Part shown: positions 15,539 through 23,564 of the stretch, piece by piece
Position numbering within the stretch: the first letter of the stretch is position 1
How the letters are laid out: every line of letters begins with the position of its first letter
Assembly: GCA_019136685.1 (NCBI GenBank)
Contig: JAGVTS010000128.1
Location: forward strand, 1 to 37,996
DNA: 37,996 nucleotides
Reading direction: 5' to 3'
Origin: Bacillota bacterium
Lineage (GTDB): Bacteria > Bacillota > DTU025
The notes under the pieces: generated by a model
What the model saw: the letters and a program-made list of their open reading frames with translations, nothing else
The model's database searches: none
Told to the model about the DNA's origin: nothing
Translations under genes and position numbers: made by a program

Positions 15539-17638
15539 GTGGCTGACAGGCTGCGTATCTCCGGGATTTCCACGGGTTATGATACCGCTCAACTCATAGA
15601 GCAGCTCATGGCGGTGGAACGCAGGCCCGTGTTGCTCATGCAAAAGCAGCAGAGCCAGATAAACACGAGGTCCGACGCGTGGCGCGATGCGGCGAGCAGG
15701 CTTGCGAATCTGAAATCCAGAGCGGCTGCGCTCAAATCCGCTTCGGTGTTCAACGTCAAGTCAGTGACGTCTTCGGCAGACAAGACGGTATCGGCCACCG
15801 CTGACTCTTCAGCAGCGACCGGCACTTACAGGGTGTGGGTGGACCGCCTGGCCACCTCCACCCAGGCTATCGGTGCGGCCCAGCTCGGCCGCGGGCTCGA
15901 TATGGCGGCAAAGCTTGCCGAGGCCGGCTTCTCGGTCACACCCACCGCGGGCATGTTCACCATCAACGGGGCGCAGATCCGCATAAACGCCGACACTGTC
16001 ATGAGCGACGGCGTGGACGATGCTGCCTCCAACTCGATTCTGGGCAAGATCAACTCCTCAGGCTCAGGTGTCACCGCGAGTGTGGTTGCGAACCGTATGG
16101 TACTGACAGCCAACGACGGAGCAAGCCCTGTGATTGTAGGCGGCGGCGGCGACACGAGCAACTTCCTAACGGCCGCGCGCCTGCTAGGGGCGCCCAGCGG
16201 CGCGACGATTACCAGCCAGGGCAGCCTGGGGGTGGCCAAGACCACGGTTGCCCTCACCGGCGCCAGGCTGGGCGTGACGATTCAGAGCTCGATTCTGGGC
16301 GGCACGGCTGAAGGTGAAACAGCCGGCAGACTGGCAACGGCGCTCGAAGGCACGGAGACTGTCACCTTCACCTATCAGGGCAGTACATACACAACCGAGG
16401 CCCTTACCGCGGGGGACGACATGGCTGCTGTTGCGCTCGACCTAGAGGCAAAGATGAACGCTGCGGCAGGTTTGGAAGCCGGGACTATCCGGGTGCGTGT
16501 GAGCGGTATGGAGGAGGGCGCGAACGACAGGTTCGTGATAACAGATACCGAAACGCCTATCGATTCCACTGAAAGCACAATCACCATCGGCGCGGACGAA
16601 GGCGACTCGCCGACCGCGCTGAAACTGGCTGCGTCCGACGGGGCGACGCACAAGGGGATGTTCAAGATAAATGGCGTGGCGATCGAGTATGATCGCACTC
16701 GAGATGCCGTGAACGACATAATCAACAGAATCAACTTGTCCAAGGCCAACGTGAGCGCGTCGTACGATCTGTTGAGCGACAAGATCGTCCTGACGGCCAA
16801 GCACACGGGCGAGATGTCGATCTCGGTAGAGGACGTAGGCGGCAACTTCTTGGCAACTGCAGGCCTGCCCGGCGCAGAGCAACAGTATGGAGTCAATGCC
16901 CTGTTCCGCGTAGAGGGCGTGAACAGTGGGGCTCAGCTCTCCTCGGCGTCCAACACGGTGAAGGGCATCATCAGCAACGTGACGCTCACTCTGAAGGACG
17001 TGAGCGAAGACCCGGCCACGATCACTGTCGCGCAGAATGTGGACTCGGCCTGTAGTGCCATAAAGTCGTTCGTGGACCAGTACAATTCGGTTATGGATCT
17101 GCTTGCCACACAGACGGCCTACGACAAGGACAAGAAGACCGCCGGCCCGCTGCAGGGCGACGGGGCAGTGCGAACGATCCAGCAGACGCTCCGCCGCCTC
17201 ACCACGACAGCGGTGGACGGATTGCCCCCGGGGCTCGACTCTCTGCTGGCTATCGGGATATCTACAGGAGCTGCGGGCCAGGGCGACTTCAGATCGGCGC
17301 AGCTCAAGATCGACGACGCCAAACTAAAGGATCTTCTCGCTCAGGATCCGGAGGCAGTGGCGAAGGTATTCATGGACAAGGATGATGGCATCGCTGTCAA
17401 GTTCGAGTCGTATCTGGGCGAACTGACCCGGGGTGTCACAGGTGTCCTGGCCAAGACCCAGGAGATCCTGAGCAGCCAGACCAAATCGATAGATAGGCGG
17501 ATCGCCGATGTAGAGAGGCGCCTGGAGAAGAGGAGAGAAGGCCTTGTGCGGCAGTTTACCCAGATGGAGAAGGTGCTCGCTTCCATGCAGCAGCAACAAG
17601 CCTGGATGAGCGCACAGTTCAACTCCATGCAGGTGTAA
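15539..17638 (+). CDS. fliD: flagellar filament cap protein FliD (HAP2)
   Basis: Secreted protein that caps the growing filament and helps flagellin fold into place. Seen: N-terminal FliD domain RISGISTGYDTAQLIEQLMAVERRP; two flagellin_IN-like segments, each starting GMF(T/K)INGxxI (about residues 142 and 375); and the FliD C-terminal domain IKSFVDQYNSVMDLL to a coiled-coil end (RIADVERRLEKRREGLVRQF, then MEKVLASMQQQQAWM). About 699 residues makes it longer than many FliD proteins (450-600); the extra length is in the variable surface domains. GTG at 15539 fits the SD-like GGGGGTGA (15525-15532) better than GTG at 15533, which is also possible. Confidence 0.94.
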   Translation: MADRLRISGISTGYDTAQLIEQLMAVERRPVLLMQKQQSQINTRSDAWRDAASRLANLKSRAAALKSASVFNVKSVTSSADKTVSATADSSAATGTYRVWVDRLATSTQAIGAAQLGRGLDMAAKLAEAGFSVTPTAGMFTINGAQIRINADTVMSDGVDDAASNSILGKINSSGSGVTASVVANRMVLTANDGASPVIVGGGGDTSNFLTAARLLGAPSGATITSQGSLGVAKTTVALTGARLGVTIQSSILGGTAEGETAGRLATALEGTETVTFTYQGSTYTTEALTAGDDMAAVALDLEAKMNAAAGLEAGTIRVRVSGMEEGANDRFVITDTETPIDSTESTITIGADEGDSPTALKLAASDGATHKGMFKINGVAIEYDRTRDAVNDIINRINLSKANVSASYDLLSDKIVLTAKHTGEMSISVEDVGGNFLATAGLPGAEQQYGVNALFRVEGVNSGAQLSSASNTVKGIISNVTLTLKDVSEDPATITVAQNVDSACSAIKSFVDQYNSVMDLLATQTAYDKDKKTAGPLQGDGAVRTIQQTLRRLTTTAVDGLPPGLDSLLAIGISTGAAGQGDFRSAQLKIDDAKLKDLLAQDPEAVAKVFMDKDDGIAVKFESYLGELTRGVTGVLAKTQEILSSQTKSIDRRIADVERRLEKRREGLVRQFTQMEKVLASMQQQQAWMSAQFNSMQV

Positions 17639-17672
17639 TGTGTCGGGGAGGGCGCGAAAGGATGATGGACTC

Positions 17673-18041
17673 ATGATGGCCACACCCTGCAACAGGTACA
17701 TGGAGATGCAGGTCCAGACTGCGCCTGCTGAGAACCTGGTGCTTATGTTGTACGACGGAGCTCTTCGGTTCGCTCGCCAGGCGCAGGTCGACTTGACGGA
17801 GGGCAGGATGCAGGATGCCCACAACGACCTCACCAGGGCACAGGACATCCTAGGCGAGCTGATGAGTTCTTTGAACATGGACGCAGGCGACATCGCCCAG
17901 AACCTGTTCAAGCTCTACGAGTTTATTCAGTACCGGCTGATAGTAGCCAACGTCAGGGCAGTGAGTTGGGCCGAAATGGAGATGAAGCTCAGCTGCGCGG
18001 ACTCGCGGAGCATATCCACAGGTGCCGAGCGGATGAGCTAG
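17673..18041 (+). CDS. fliS: flagellar export chaperone FliS, with atypical C-terminus
   Basis: FliS binds flagellin in the cytoplasm and keeps it from polymerising before export. Seen: the family start YMEMQVQTAPAENLVLMLYDGALRF, then QDAHNDLTRAQDILGELMSSLN and LYEFIQYRLIVANV, all good matches. After this the usual final helices (a ...LLxELRxAW-type ending) are missing and the protein ends with an unrelated 30-residue tail (CADSRSISTGAERMS). ATG 17673 or 17676 is the start, with AAAGGA about 10 bases upstream; the frame is open from 17640. The tail region overlaps the next gene by 76 bases in another frame, so a frame change near 17955-17985 is possible. Confidence 0.88.
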   Translation: MMATPCNRYMEMQVQTAPAENLVLMLYDGALRFARQAQVDLTEGRMQDAHNDLTRAQDILGELMSSLNMDAGDIAQNLFKLYEFIQYRLIVANVRAVSWAEMEMKLSCADSRSISTGAERMS

Positions 18042-18490
18042 AATACTACCGCAGCATTCTTGACCTTTCACGTGCTCAGCGAAATGCGATCGTGGAAGGC
18101 GACACCGACTCTCTTGCTCAGGCGACCGACGAGAAGGGCCGCCTGATCTCGCTGATAGACGCGATTGACCTCAGGATAGCCTGCCTGTTGGACGAGGTCT
18201 CCTATATCGCCGGCGCTCGTTCGCATGCGTGTATCTACGCTGACGCCGCCGCGACTGCGGTCACTGCCGCGACTCCGATAGGGGGATGTGCCCTTAATGC
18301 CAGGATAGCTGGTGTGATGGCAGAAATCCTGGAGGCTGAGCGCGCCAATCAGGAGCTACTGGAGCAGGCGATAGGAGGTGTGCACGAGGAGCTGAAACAG
18401 ATTGACGCGGGTAGTAAAGCCGTTCGGGCCTACTGGGGCCGGGGCGGCGAGACGCCACAGCCGGCATCGGCCATCGACGATAATGCATAG
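17966..18490 (+). CDS. flgN: FlgN-like flagellar export chaperone
   Basis: FlgN-type proteins are small helical chaperones for the hook-filament junction proteins. Seen: helical, charged ELEYYRSILDLSRAQRNAIVEGD, then SLAQATDEKGRLISLIDAID (about residues 26-70), which follows the FlgN pattern (LLxLxxxQRxAIxxGDxxxLxxLxxxKxxLI), and a helical C-terminal half. The only usable start is TTG 17966, with a weak AGGG upstream, lying 76 bases inside fliS. The sequence before residue 10 looks arbitrary, so the true N-terminus may have been altered. It ends one base before the stop codon of the convergent regulator gene. Confidence 0.65.
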   Translation: MGRNGDEAQLRGLAEHIHRCRADELEYYRSILDLSRAQRNAIVEGDTDSLAQATDEKGRLISLIDAIDLRIACLLDEVSYIAGARSHACIYADAAATAVTAATPIGGCALNARIAGVMAEILEAERANQELLEQAIGGVHEELKQIDAGSKAVRAYWGRGGETPQPASAIDDNA

Positions 18491-18491
18491 C

Positions 18492-19892
18492 CTACCCCCG
18501 TCCTACCGGCGGGCGCGAACCGGCGACGCCGAACCTCTCCATTCTCATGCGCAGTGTGTTCCTGTGAATACCCAGCTTCCGGGCTGCTAGTGACTGATTC
18601 CATCTGCATTCTTGCAGAGCCTGGATGATAGCGTCGCGCTCGGACAGCGATGCCTGAGAGCCTTCTGCACTACCGGCCGGAGGTACATGGGCCATCGGCG
18701 GCTCCGCCGCCGGGGGTTCCAGCAGAAGATCCACGGCCTGGATGTACGGCTCATCCCCCAGGAGCATCGCTTTGGCCAGGACATTTCGGAGTTCGCGCAC
18801 GTTTCCGGGCCATAGGTAGTCTACGAGGATGCCCATGGCGTCTTCGGAGACCCCGGCGAAGCTCTTGCCGAATGCCGCGTTCAGCTCGCCAATGAAATGC
18901 TGCACGAGCAGGCAGATGTCGCTCTTGCGTTCTCGGAGTGGGGGGAGCTCTATGGGCACCACATTTAGCCTGTAGTACAGGTCTTCCCTGAAAAGCCCTC
19001 TCTCGACAAGGTCTTTGAGGTCGCGGTTTGTGGCTGCGACTATACGGGCATTGGCGTGGAGCACGTGCTTGCCTCCGACTCGCTCGAATTCGCCTTCCTG
19101 CAGAACCCGCAGAAGCTTGGCCTGCATGCTTGGGGATGTGCTCGATATTTCGTCGAGGAAGAGCGTTCCTCTCTCCGCAAGTTCGAAGCGACCGGCCCTC
19201 TGTTCGCCCGCTCCTGTAAACGCTCCCTTCTCGTGCCCGAACAGCTCGCTTTCGAGCAGGGTTTCAGGAAGCGCTGCGCAGTTGAGTTTGACGAGCGGGC
19301 CTTCGCTTCTGTGGCTGTTGTGGTGGATTGCTTCGGCCACAAGCTCCTTGCCCGTGCCGCTTTCGCCTGTGATCAGCACCGTGACGTCGTGCGCGGCTAC
19401 TCTGAAGACGATGTCGTACACCTGGCGCATGGCTTCGCTGGCGCCGACCATCTTGGTGAACACCGGTTTTGGCGGGATCGTGTGCGGACCGCGCGCGCCA
19501 TGCAAGCGTCTGCCTGCATCCGAATCCGTGGGCTGACAGCAGCTGCGAATCACCCGTCTGACTTCATCCAGGTTGAATGGCTTAGTCACGAAGTCGCTAG
19601 CGCCTAGTTTGATTGCGTCAACAGCAGTCTTGATCGTTCCGTAGGCGGTCAACATGACTATAGGAGTCTCCGGCACAGCAGACCGGATTTCGCACAGGAG
19701 GTCAAAACCAGTCACGTCCGGCATCCTGAGATCGAGAAGAACGAGGTCCACAGGGTGAGAACAGAGCAATCCAAGAGCCTCAACTCGAGTGGATGCCGTC
19801 CGGACCCGATGGCCCTCATCGGTCAATACCCCTTCGAGAGTCTCTCGTATCCCCAGATCATCGTCGACTACCAGTATTCGCGCGGATAACAT
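18492..19892 (-). CDS. sigma54-dependent response regulator of the sugar operon
   Basis: NtrC-family two-component activator. Seen: receiver with D10-D12 and phospho-acceptor D54 (VLLDLRMPDV), TAYG and KPF; AAA+ with Walker A GESGTGKE (176-183), an intact GAFTGA loop (223-228), LFLDEIS Walker B, and R-finger segment FREDLYYRLNVVPI; C-terminal Fis-like helix-turn-helix NQSLAARKLGIHRNTLRMRM. It is the last gene of the binding protein-ABC-kinase-binding protein series, 5 bases after the second binding protein gene, and is presumably phosphorylated by the kinase at 20901-22343. Since that operon has a sigma54 promoter, it may activate its own operon. Its stop lies 1 base from the convergent flgN stop. 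Confidence 0.92.
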   Translation of the reverse strand: MLSARILVVDDDLGIRETLEGVLTDEGHRVRTASTRVEALGLLCSHPVDLVLLDLRMPDVTGFDLLCEIRSAVPETPIVMLTAYGTIKTAVDAIKLGASDFVTKPFNLDEVRRVIRSCCQPTDSDAGRRLHGARGPHTIPPKPVFTKMVGASEAMRQVYDIVFRVAAHDVTVLITGESGTGKELVAEAIHHNSHRSEGPLVKLNCAALPETLLESELFGHEKGAFTGAGEQRAGRFELAERGTLFLDEISSTSPSMQAKLLRVLQEGEFERVGGKHVLHANARIVAATNRDLKDLVERGLFREDLYYRLNVVPIELPPLRERKSDICLLVQHFIGELNAAFGKSFAGVSEDAMGILVDYLWPGNVRELRNVLAKAMLLGDEPYIQAVDLLLEPPAAEPPMAHVPPAGSAEGSQASLSERDAIIQALQECRWNQSLAARKLGIHRNTLRMRMERFGVAGSRPPVGRG

Positions 19893-19897
19893 GCGGA

Positions 19898-20842
19898 TTA
19901 CCCCTTTGTGACCTGCACTCCGACGCGTATCTCAGGTTCCACAGCCTTGCCTGCGAAGTACGATGCTATAGTGCGGATTATCAACTCGCCGATGGTCCTT
20001 GGATACTGAACGACGTCGCCATAGATCTTGCCGGCCTTTATCGCCCGCCCAGCCTCCTCCGTTCCGTCGTATCCCACGACTACAATGCGACGCAGATGCC
20101 GGGCGGCGTCAATGGCAGTGACCACTCCCATGGCTGAGTCGTCGTTTATGGCAAATACTCCGTCTACCTCGGGGTACATCAGAAGGAGGTCCTCCATGAT
20201 CGACATGGCCCGGTCTCGCTGGCCCCAGCCGGGTATGTCGCTCACGATTTCCAGACCCGGGTACTGTGCAACACAGTCTTTGAACCCGCGCACCCGCTCC
20301 ATTACCGATGCAACCCCGGGGTGATTGATGATCACTACTTTGCCTCGGCCGCCGAGGGCCTCGGCCATCAACGCGCCGGCTTTCAGCCCTCCCTCGTAGT
20401 TGTCGGAGGCCACATGCGACACCACCTGCCCGCGGCCTGACTTGTTGGCGATGTCCACTGTGAAGACTGGGACGCGTGCCCGGTTGGCAAGCTCAATGCT
20501 GGTGCCAACTTCGTTTGAGTTGCAGGGCGCGATGAGCAAGGCATCGACACGCTTGTCGATGAATGACTGGATCTGTTCGGCCTGCCGGACATGGTCGAAT
20601 TCGCCATAGCTGATCATCAAGTCGAATTCGCGACTCTTTGCCTCGCTCCTGATGGCATCTTCCAGATCACGGTAGAACTGATGCGACTGGCTGAGCAAGG
20701 ACACACCGATGCGTTTGCGAGGGGCGGGAGCAGCATCTGCCGGCGTCGCGAACCCTGCAAACCCGGAGAACGCCGTGAGCGCCATGAACGCTGCGGCGAC
20801 GCCCAGCGTCGCTGCAGATCGCAGGAGAGGCCCAGATTTCAT
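19898..20842 (-). CDS. sugar-binding protein, likely ligand sensor for the adjacent kinase
   Basis: Exported binding protein of the ribose/galactose type (periplasmic-binding fold, Peripla_BP_4-like). Seen: a signal peptide ending near TPADA|AP (no lipobox cysteine), then KRIGVSLLSQSHQFYRDL, the VDALLIAPCNSNEVG and VPVFTVDIAN hinge strands, and VFAINDDSAMGVV. It is a close relative of the transporter's own binding protein at 25194-26099, matching over nearly its whole length (for example HQFYRDLE, VFTVDIAN, GRGKVVIINHPGV, WGQRDRAMS shared). Placement between the kinase and the regulator genes suggests it presents the sugar to the kinase rather than to the permease. ATG at 20842 is chosen over the longer frame because GGGGGGAAGG stands just upstream. 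Confidence 0.88.
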   Translation of the reverse strand: MKSGPLLRSAATLGVAAAFMALTAFSGFAGFATPADAAPAPRKRIGVSLLSQSHQFYRDLEDAIRSEAKSREFDLMISYGEFDHVRQAEQIQSFIDKRVDALLIAPCNSNEVGTSIELANRARVPVFTVDIANKSGRGQVVSHVASDNYEGGLKAGALMAEALGGRGKVVIINHPGVASVMERVRGFKDCVAQYPGLEIVSDIPGWGQRDRAMSIMEDLLLMYPEVDGVFAINDDSAMGVVTAIDAARHLRRIVVVGYDGTEEAGRAIKAGKIYGDVVQYPRTIGELIIRTIASYFAGKAVEPEIRVGVQVTKG

Positions 20843-20900
20843 TGCCTTCCCCCCATGCTGCGCCGTAATCGAAATGCTACGATCGTACACACAGCACAGA

Positions 20901-22343
20901 TCACGCGGGCGACGCCGGCAGTGTCATGCGAAATACGGTTCCGCCTCCTGGGCGACATGCGAAGCCGATGGCTCCACTATGCTCTGACACCACTTGTGCG
21001 ACGACTGCCAACCCCAGTCCGGTGCCCTTGCTTCTCGTGGTGAAGAACGGCGTGAACACTCTGTCTGCGAACTCCTCAGATATCCCTTCTCCAGTATCAG
21101 ACACCGCAATTTCGATGGATGTCGAGTCCGGCGAAAGCTGTGTGACAACGCCGAGCGTGCCTCCGCTCGGCATGGCGTCTATGGCGTTGAACATCAGGTT
21201 GAGCGTGGCTTGCCGCAACCGGTCGGCATCTGCAAATACCATAGGCACGCTGGGATCGTACGACACCTCCGCAGTGATCCCTGCGAGCTTGGCCTTGAGC
21301 AGTGCCAGGCCGAGTGCTTCGTCGATGATCTGGGTCAGGTCGACGTACTGGAAGTCCACCGGCGCCGGTCGGGTGAAGCTTAGGAGTTGGCGGATAAGCC
21401 TGTCGACTCTGTCGGCCTCCCGGCTCACAATACTCGCGTATTTCGCAACCGCCTGATCGTTCTGGGCAATCTCCTCAATACGAGACGCGCATGTTCTGAT
21501 GGATCCCAGCGGGTTTCTGATCTCGTGCGCTACCCCTGCGGACATTTCGCCCAGCGCCACGAGCTTCTCGGATTCAAACATTCTTTTCTGCATCTGCTGC
21601 GCCGCCGCAAGCTCTCCGGTCATCGAGTTAAACGACTCAGCGAGCAGGCCGATCTCATCCTTGGAGGTCACGCTGATCTTGCGCGAAAGGTCGCCCGATG
21701 CGACGAGCTCAGTAGCTTGCACCAACTGCTGGACCGGCCTGGTGATCGTACGCGCAAAAAGATACGCCACGAGGCTTCCCAGCGCGAACGCGACTGCTGT
21801 TATCATCGCAGCGTGCCGCCAGGCGCCTGCTATGGCCTGCGATATGCCTGCGAGATCCAGCCCCACCTCAAGCGCGCCTGCCACGGAATTCAGAATGATG
21901 ATCGGGAGAGCTACTTTGAGAATGCCGCTGCGCCTGGCGCGCTCTATCAAGATGACCGGCCTGTCGCCGCGGTCCACTACTGTAATCGATGCCCCGAGTG
22001 CTTCCTCTATGAGAGGACCGGAATCGATGGTATCAATCAGGTCTACGTCAGTATGGGCGATGATTCTCCGGTCGGCATCGCAGATCTTAAGATAGCGGAT
22101 CCCCTGTGACCTTCTGGCTTCACCGGTTACGCGACCGAGGCCTGCGCTGACCATCATCGCATTTCCGGCTGAAAGGGCATAGGAGCGGGCAAGCGCCACC
22201 CCATCCGTCTGCACCTGAGCCAGGATATCCTGGGTCTCGCGGCGCGCCCCGAGGTAGGACGCCGACAGTGTGAGGGCGGCCGCAAGGACCATTATGTTCC
22301 TCATCAGCTTGGCCTGAAGGCTTCTGCCGGAGGGCGTCGCCAT
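20901..22343 (-). CDS. membrane sensor histidine kinase of the sugar operon
   Basis: Two-component sensor with an extracytoplasmic domain. Seen: first membrane helix (NIMVLAAALTLSASYLGA, about residues 15-32), a roughly 130-residue Cache-like outer domain (IRYLKICDADRRIIAHTDVD), a second helix (MITAVAFALGSLVAYLFA, about 179-196), HAMP (RPVQQLVQATELVASGDLSR), HisKA with H in VAHEIRNPLGS (about 275), and HATPase with DTGEGI and GTGLGLAVV. The ATG at 22343 has GAGGGGGGG 5 bases upstream and removes a 20-residue extension. It lies between the ABC permease and the second binding protein and should control the regulator at 18492-19892. Confidence 0.92.
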   Translation of the reverse strand: MATPSGRSLQAKLMRNIMVLAAALTLSASYLGARRETQDILAQVQTDGVALARSYALSAGNAMMVSAGLGRVTGEARRSQGIRYLKICDADRRIIAHTDVDLIDTIDSGPLIEEALGASITVVDRGDRPVILIERARRSGILKVALPIIILNSVAGALEVGLDLAGISQAIAGAWRHAAMITAVAFALGSLVAYLFARTITRPVQQLVQATELVASGDLSRKISVTSKDEIGLLAESFNSMTGELAAAQQMQKRMFESEKLVALGEMSAGVAHEIRNPLGSIRTCASRIEEIAQNDQAVAKYASIVSREADRVDRLIRQLLSFTRPAPVDFQYVDLTQIIDEALGLALLKAKLAGITAEVSYDPSVPMVFADADRLRQATLNLMFNAIDAMPSGGTLGVVTQLSPDSTSIEIAVSDTGEGISEEFADRVFTPFFTTRSKGTGLGLAVVAQVVSEHSGAIGFACRPGGGTVFRMTLPASPA

Positions 22344-22373
22344 GCCAGCCCCCCCTCGCCGCCGACATGGAGG

Positions 22374-22397
22374 CGCCTCCTGATTATGGAGGAGGCG
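22374..22397 (-). promoter_or_regulatory. hairpin between permease and kinase genes
   Basis: CGCCTCC (22374-22380) and GGAGGCG (22391-22397) form a 7-bp stem around 10 bases. An overlapping 12-bp perfect palindrome, GGAGGCGCCTCC, lies at 22369-22380. In the 159-base gap between rbsC and the kinase gene this could lower read-through from the transport genes into the signalling genes, or stabilise the upstream mRNA. No T-tract is seen. Confidence 0.4.
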
Positions 22398-22502
22398 AGC
22401 CATTATCGAGCCATTCTACGCGTTCGATTCGCCGCGAGGGTGATTGTTCCTTCACGTTACCGCGCGGCAATAAGCGATGAAACGGGGCATCGGCGGAGCG
22501 AC

Positions 22503-23564
22503 TCAATCGCGCTTCCTGAACTGGTCGAGTATGACTGCGCCCAGAATCACCAGGCCCAGTATGACGTTTTGCGTATAGGATTCCACCCCCGCCAGGTTAA
22601 GACCGTTGTTCAGTGTGCCTATGAGAAGGGCGCCGATGAAAGTACCGAGTATTGTGCCTTTTCCTCCGGAGAGACTGGTCCCGCCTACTACGCATGCGGC
22701 AATGGCGTACAATTCGTACATCTCGCCCGAATTTGGTTGCCCCGAGGCCAAGCGCGAGGTGAGCACCAGGCTGGCCAGGGCTGCGGAGACTCCTGAGGCG
22801 ATGTAGGCGATCATCCTGGCTTTGCGCACATTGATGCCCGATAGGCGGGCCGCTTCCATGTTGCCGCCCGTGGCGTATGCATACCTGCCTGTGCGAGTCC
22901 TGGTCAGTATTACGTGGGCGACGATCATGAACACCGCCATGATGATCACCGGAATCGGGATCCACGGGCCGAATACGCCCTCGAGAACATAACCGCGCCC
23001 GATTGTGTCGAACTGGATGGGGAGATTCCAGATGGGCCTGCCGTCACAGAGAATGAAAGCGACGCCGCGCGCGGCGGCCCACATGGACAGGGTGGATATG
23101 AACGGGGGGACCTTAAAGCGCGTCACGAAGAAGCCGTTCCATGCTCCCACGGCTCCTCCGACCACGAGGGCCAGGGCGCAGGACGCGGCAATCGCGGGCC
23201 ATATGGGCATGTGCAGCGCCAAAGCCTTAAGGATTCTGGCGGAGCTGACCGCCACAAGCGCCACCACCGATCCCACCGAGAGGTCGATGTTCCCGGTAGT
23301 TATGATGACGAAAGTCATGCCTGTGGCGATTACTGCGTTGATCGATATCTGCCTGAGCACATTCATGATGTTGTCCGGCCGTAGGAAAAGCCCTCCGGTC
23401 CACACAGCGAAGAGCACACACACACCGAGGAAGATCAGCACTATGCTGTATTCCTGCAGGAGTGCGCGGGAAGCGCCCGGCATCGACGGGATCTGGGCAG
23501 CCTGCGCAGCCTGCGTCGTCTCTCGGGCCTGGGTTGGTCCGATAGTCTTGGTGTCGGTGTTCAT
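22503..23564 (-). CDS. ABC sugar transporter permease, RbsC-like
   Basis: Membrane permease of a ribose-type (BPD_transp_2) sugar importer. Seen: about nine to ten hydrophobic helices in 353 residues, the family blocks ITTGNIDLSVGSVVALVAV, ISTLSMWAAARGVAFIL, VGGTSLSGGKGTILGTFIGA and NNGLNLAGVESYTQNVILG, and an unusually long Ala/Gln-rich N-terminus before the first helix. Its ATG overlaps the stop of the ATPase gene by four bases (ATGA), so the two are translationally coupled. The sugar cannot be told from sequence. Confidence 0.93.
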   Translation of the reverse strand: MNTDTKTIGPTQARETTQAAQAAQIPSMPGASRALLQEYSIVLIFLGVCVLFAVWTGGLFLRPDNIMNVLRQISINAVIATGMTFVIITTGNIDLSVGSVVALVAVSSARILKALALHMPIWPAIAASCALALVVGGAVGAWNGFFVTRFKVPPFISTLSMWAAARGVAFILCDGRPIWNLPIQFDTIGRGYVLEGVFGPWIPIPVIIMAVFMIVAHVILTRTRTGRYAYATGGNMEAARLSGINVRKARMIAYIASGVSAALASLVLTSRLASGQPNSGEMYELYAIAACVVGGTSLSGGKGTILGTFIGALLIGTLNNGLNLAGVESYTQNVILGLVILGAVILDQFRKRD

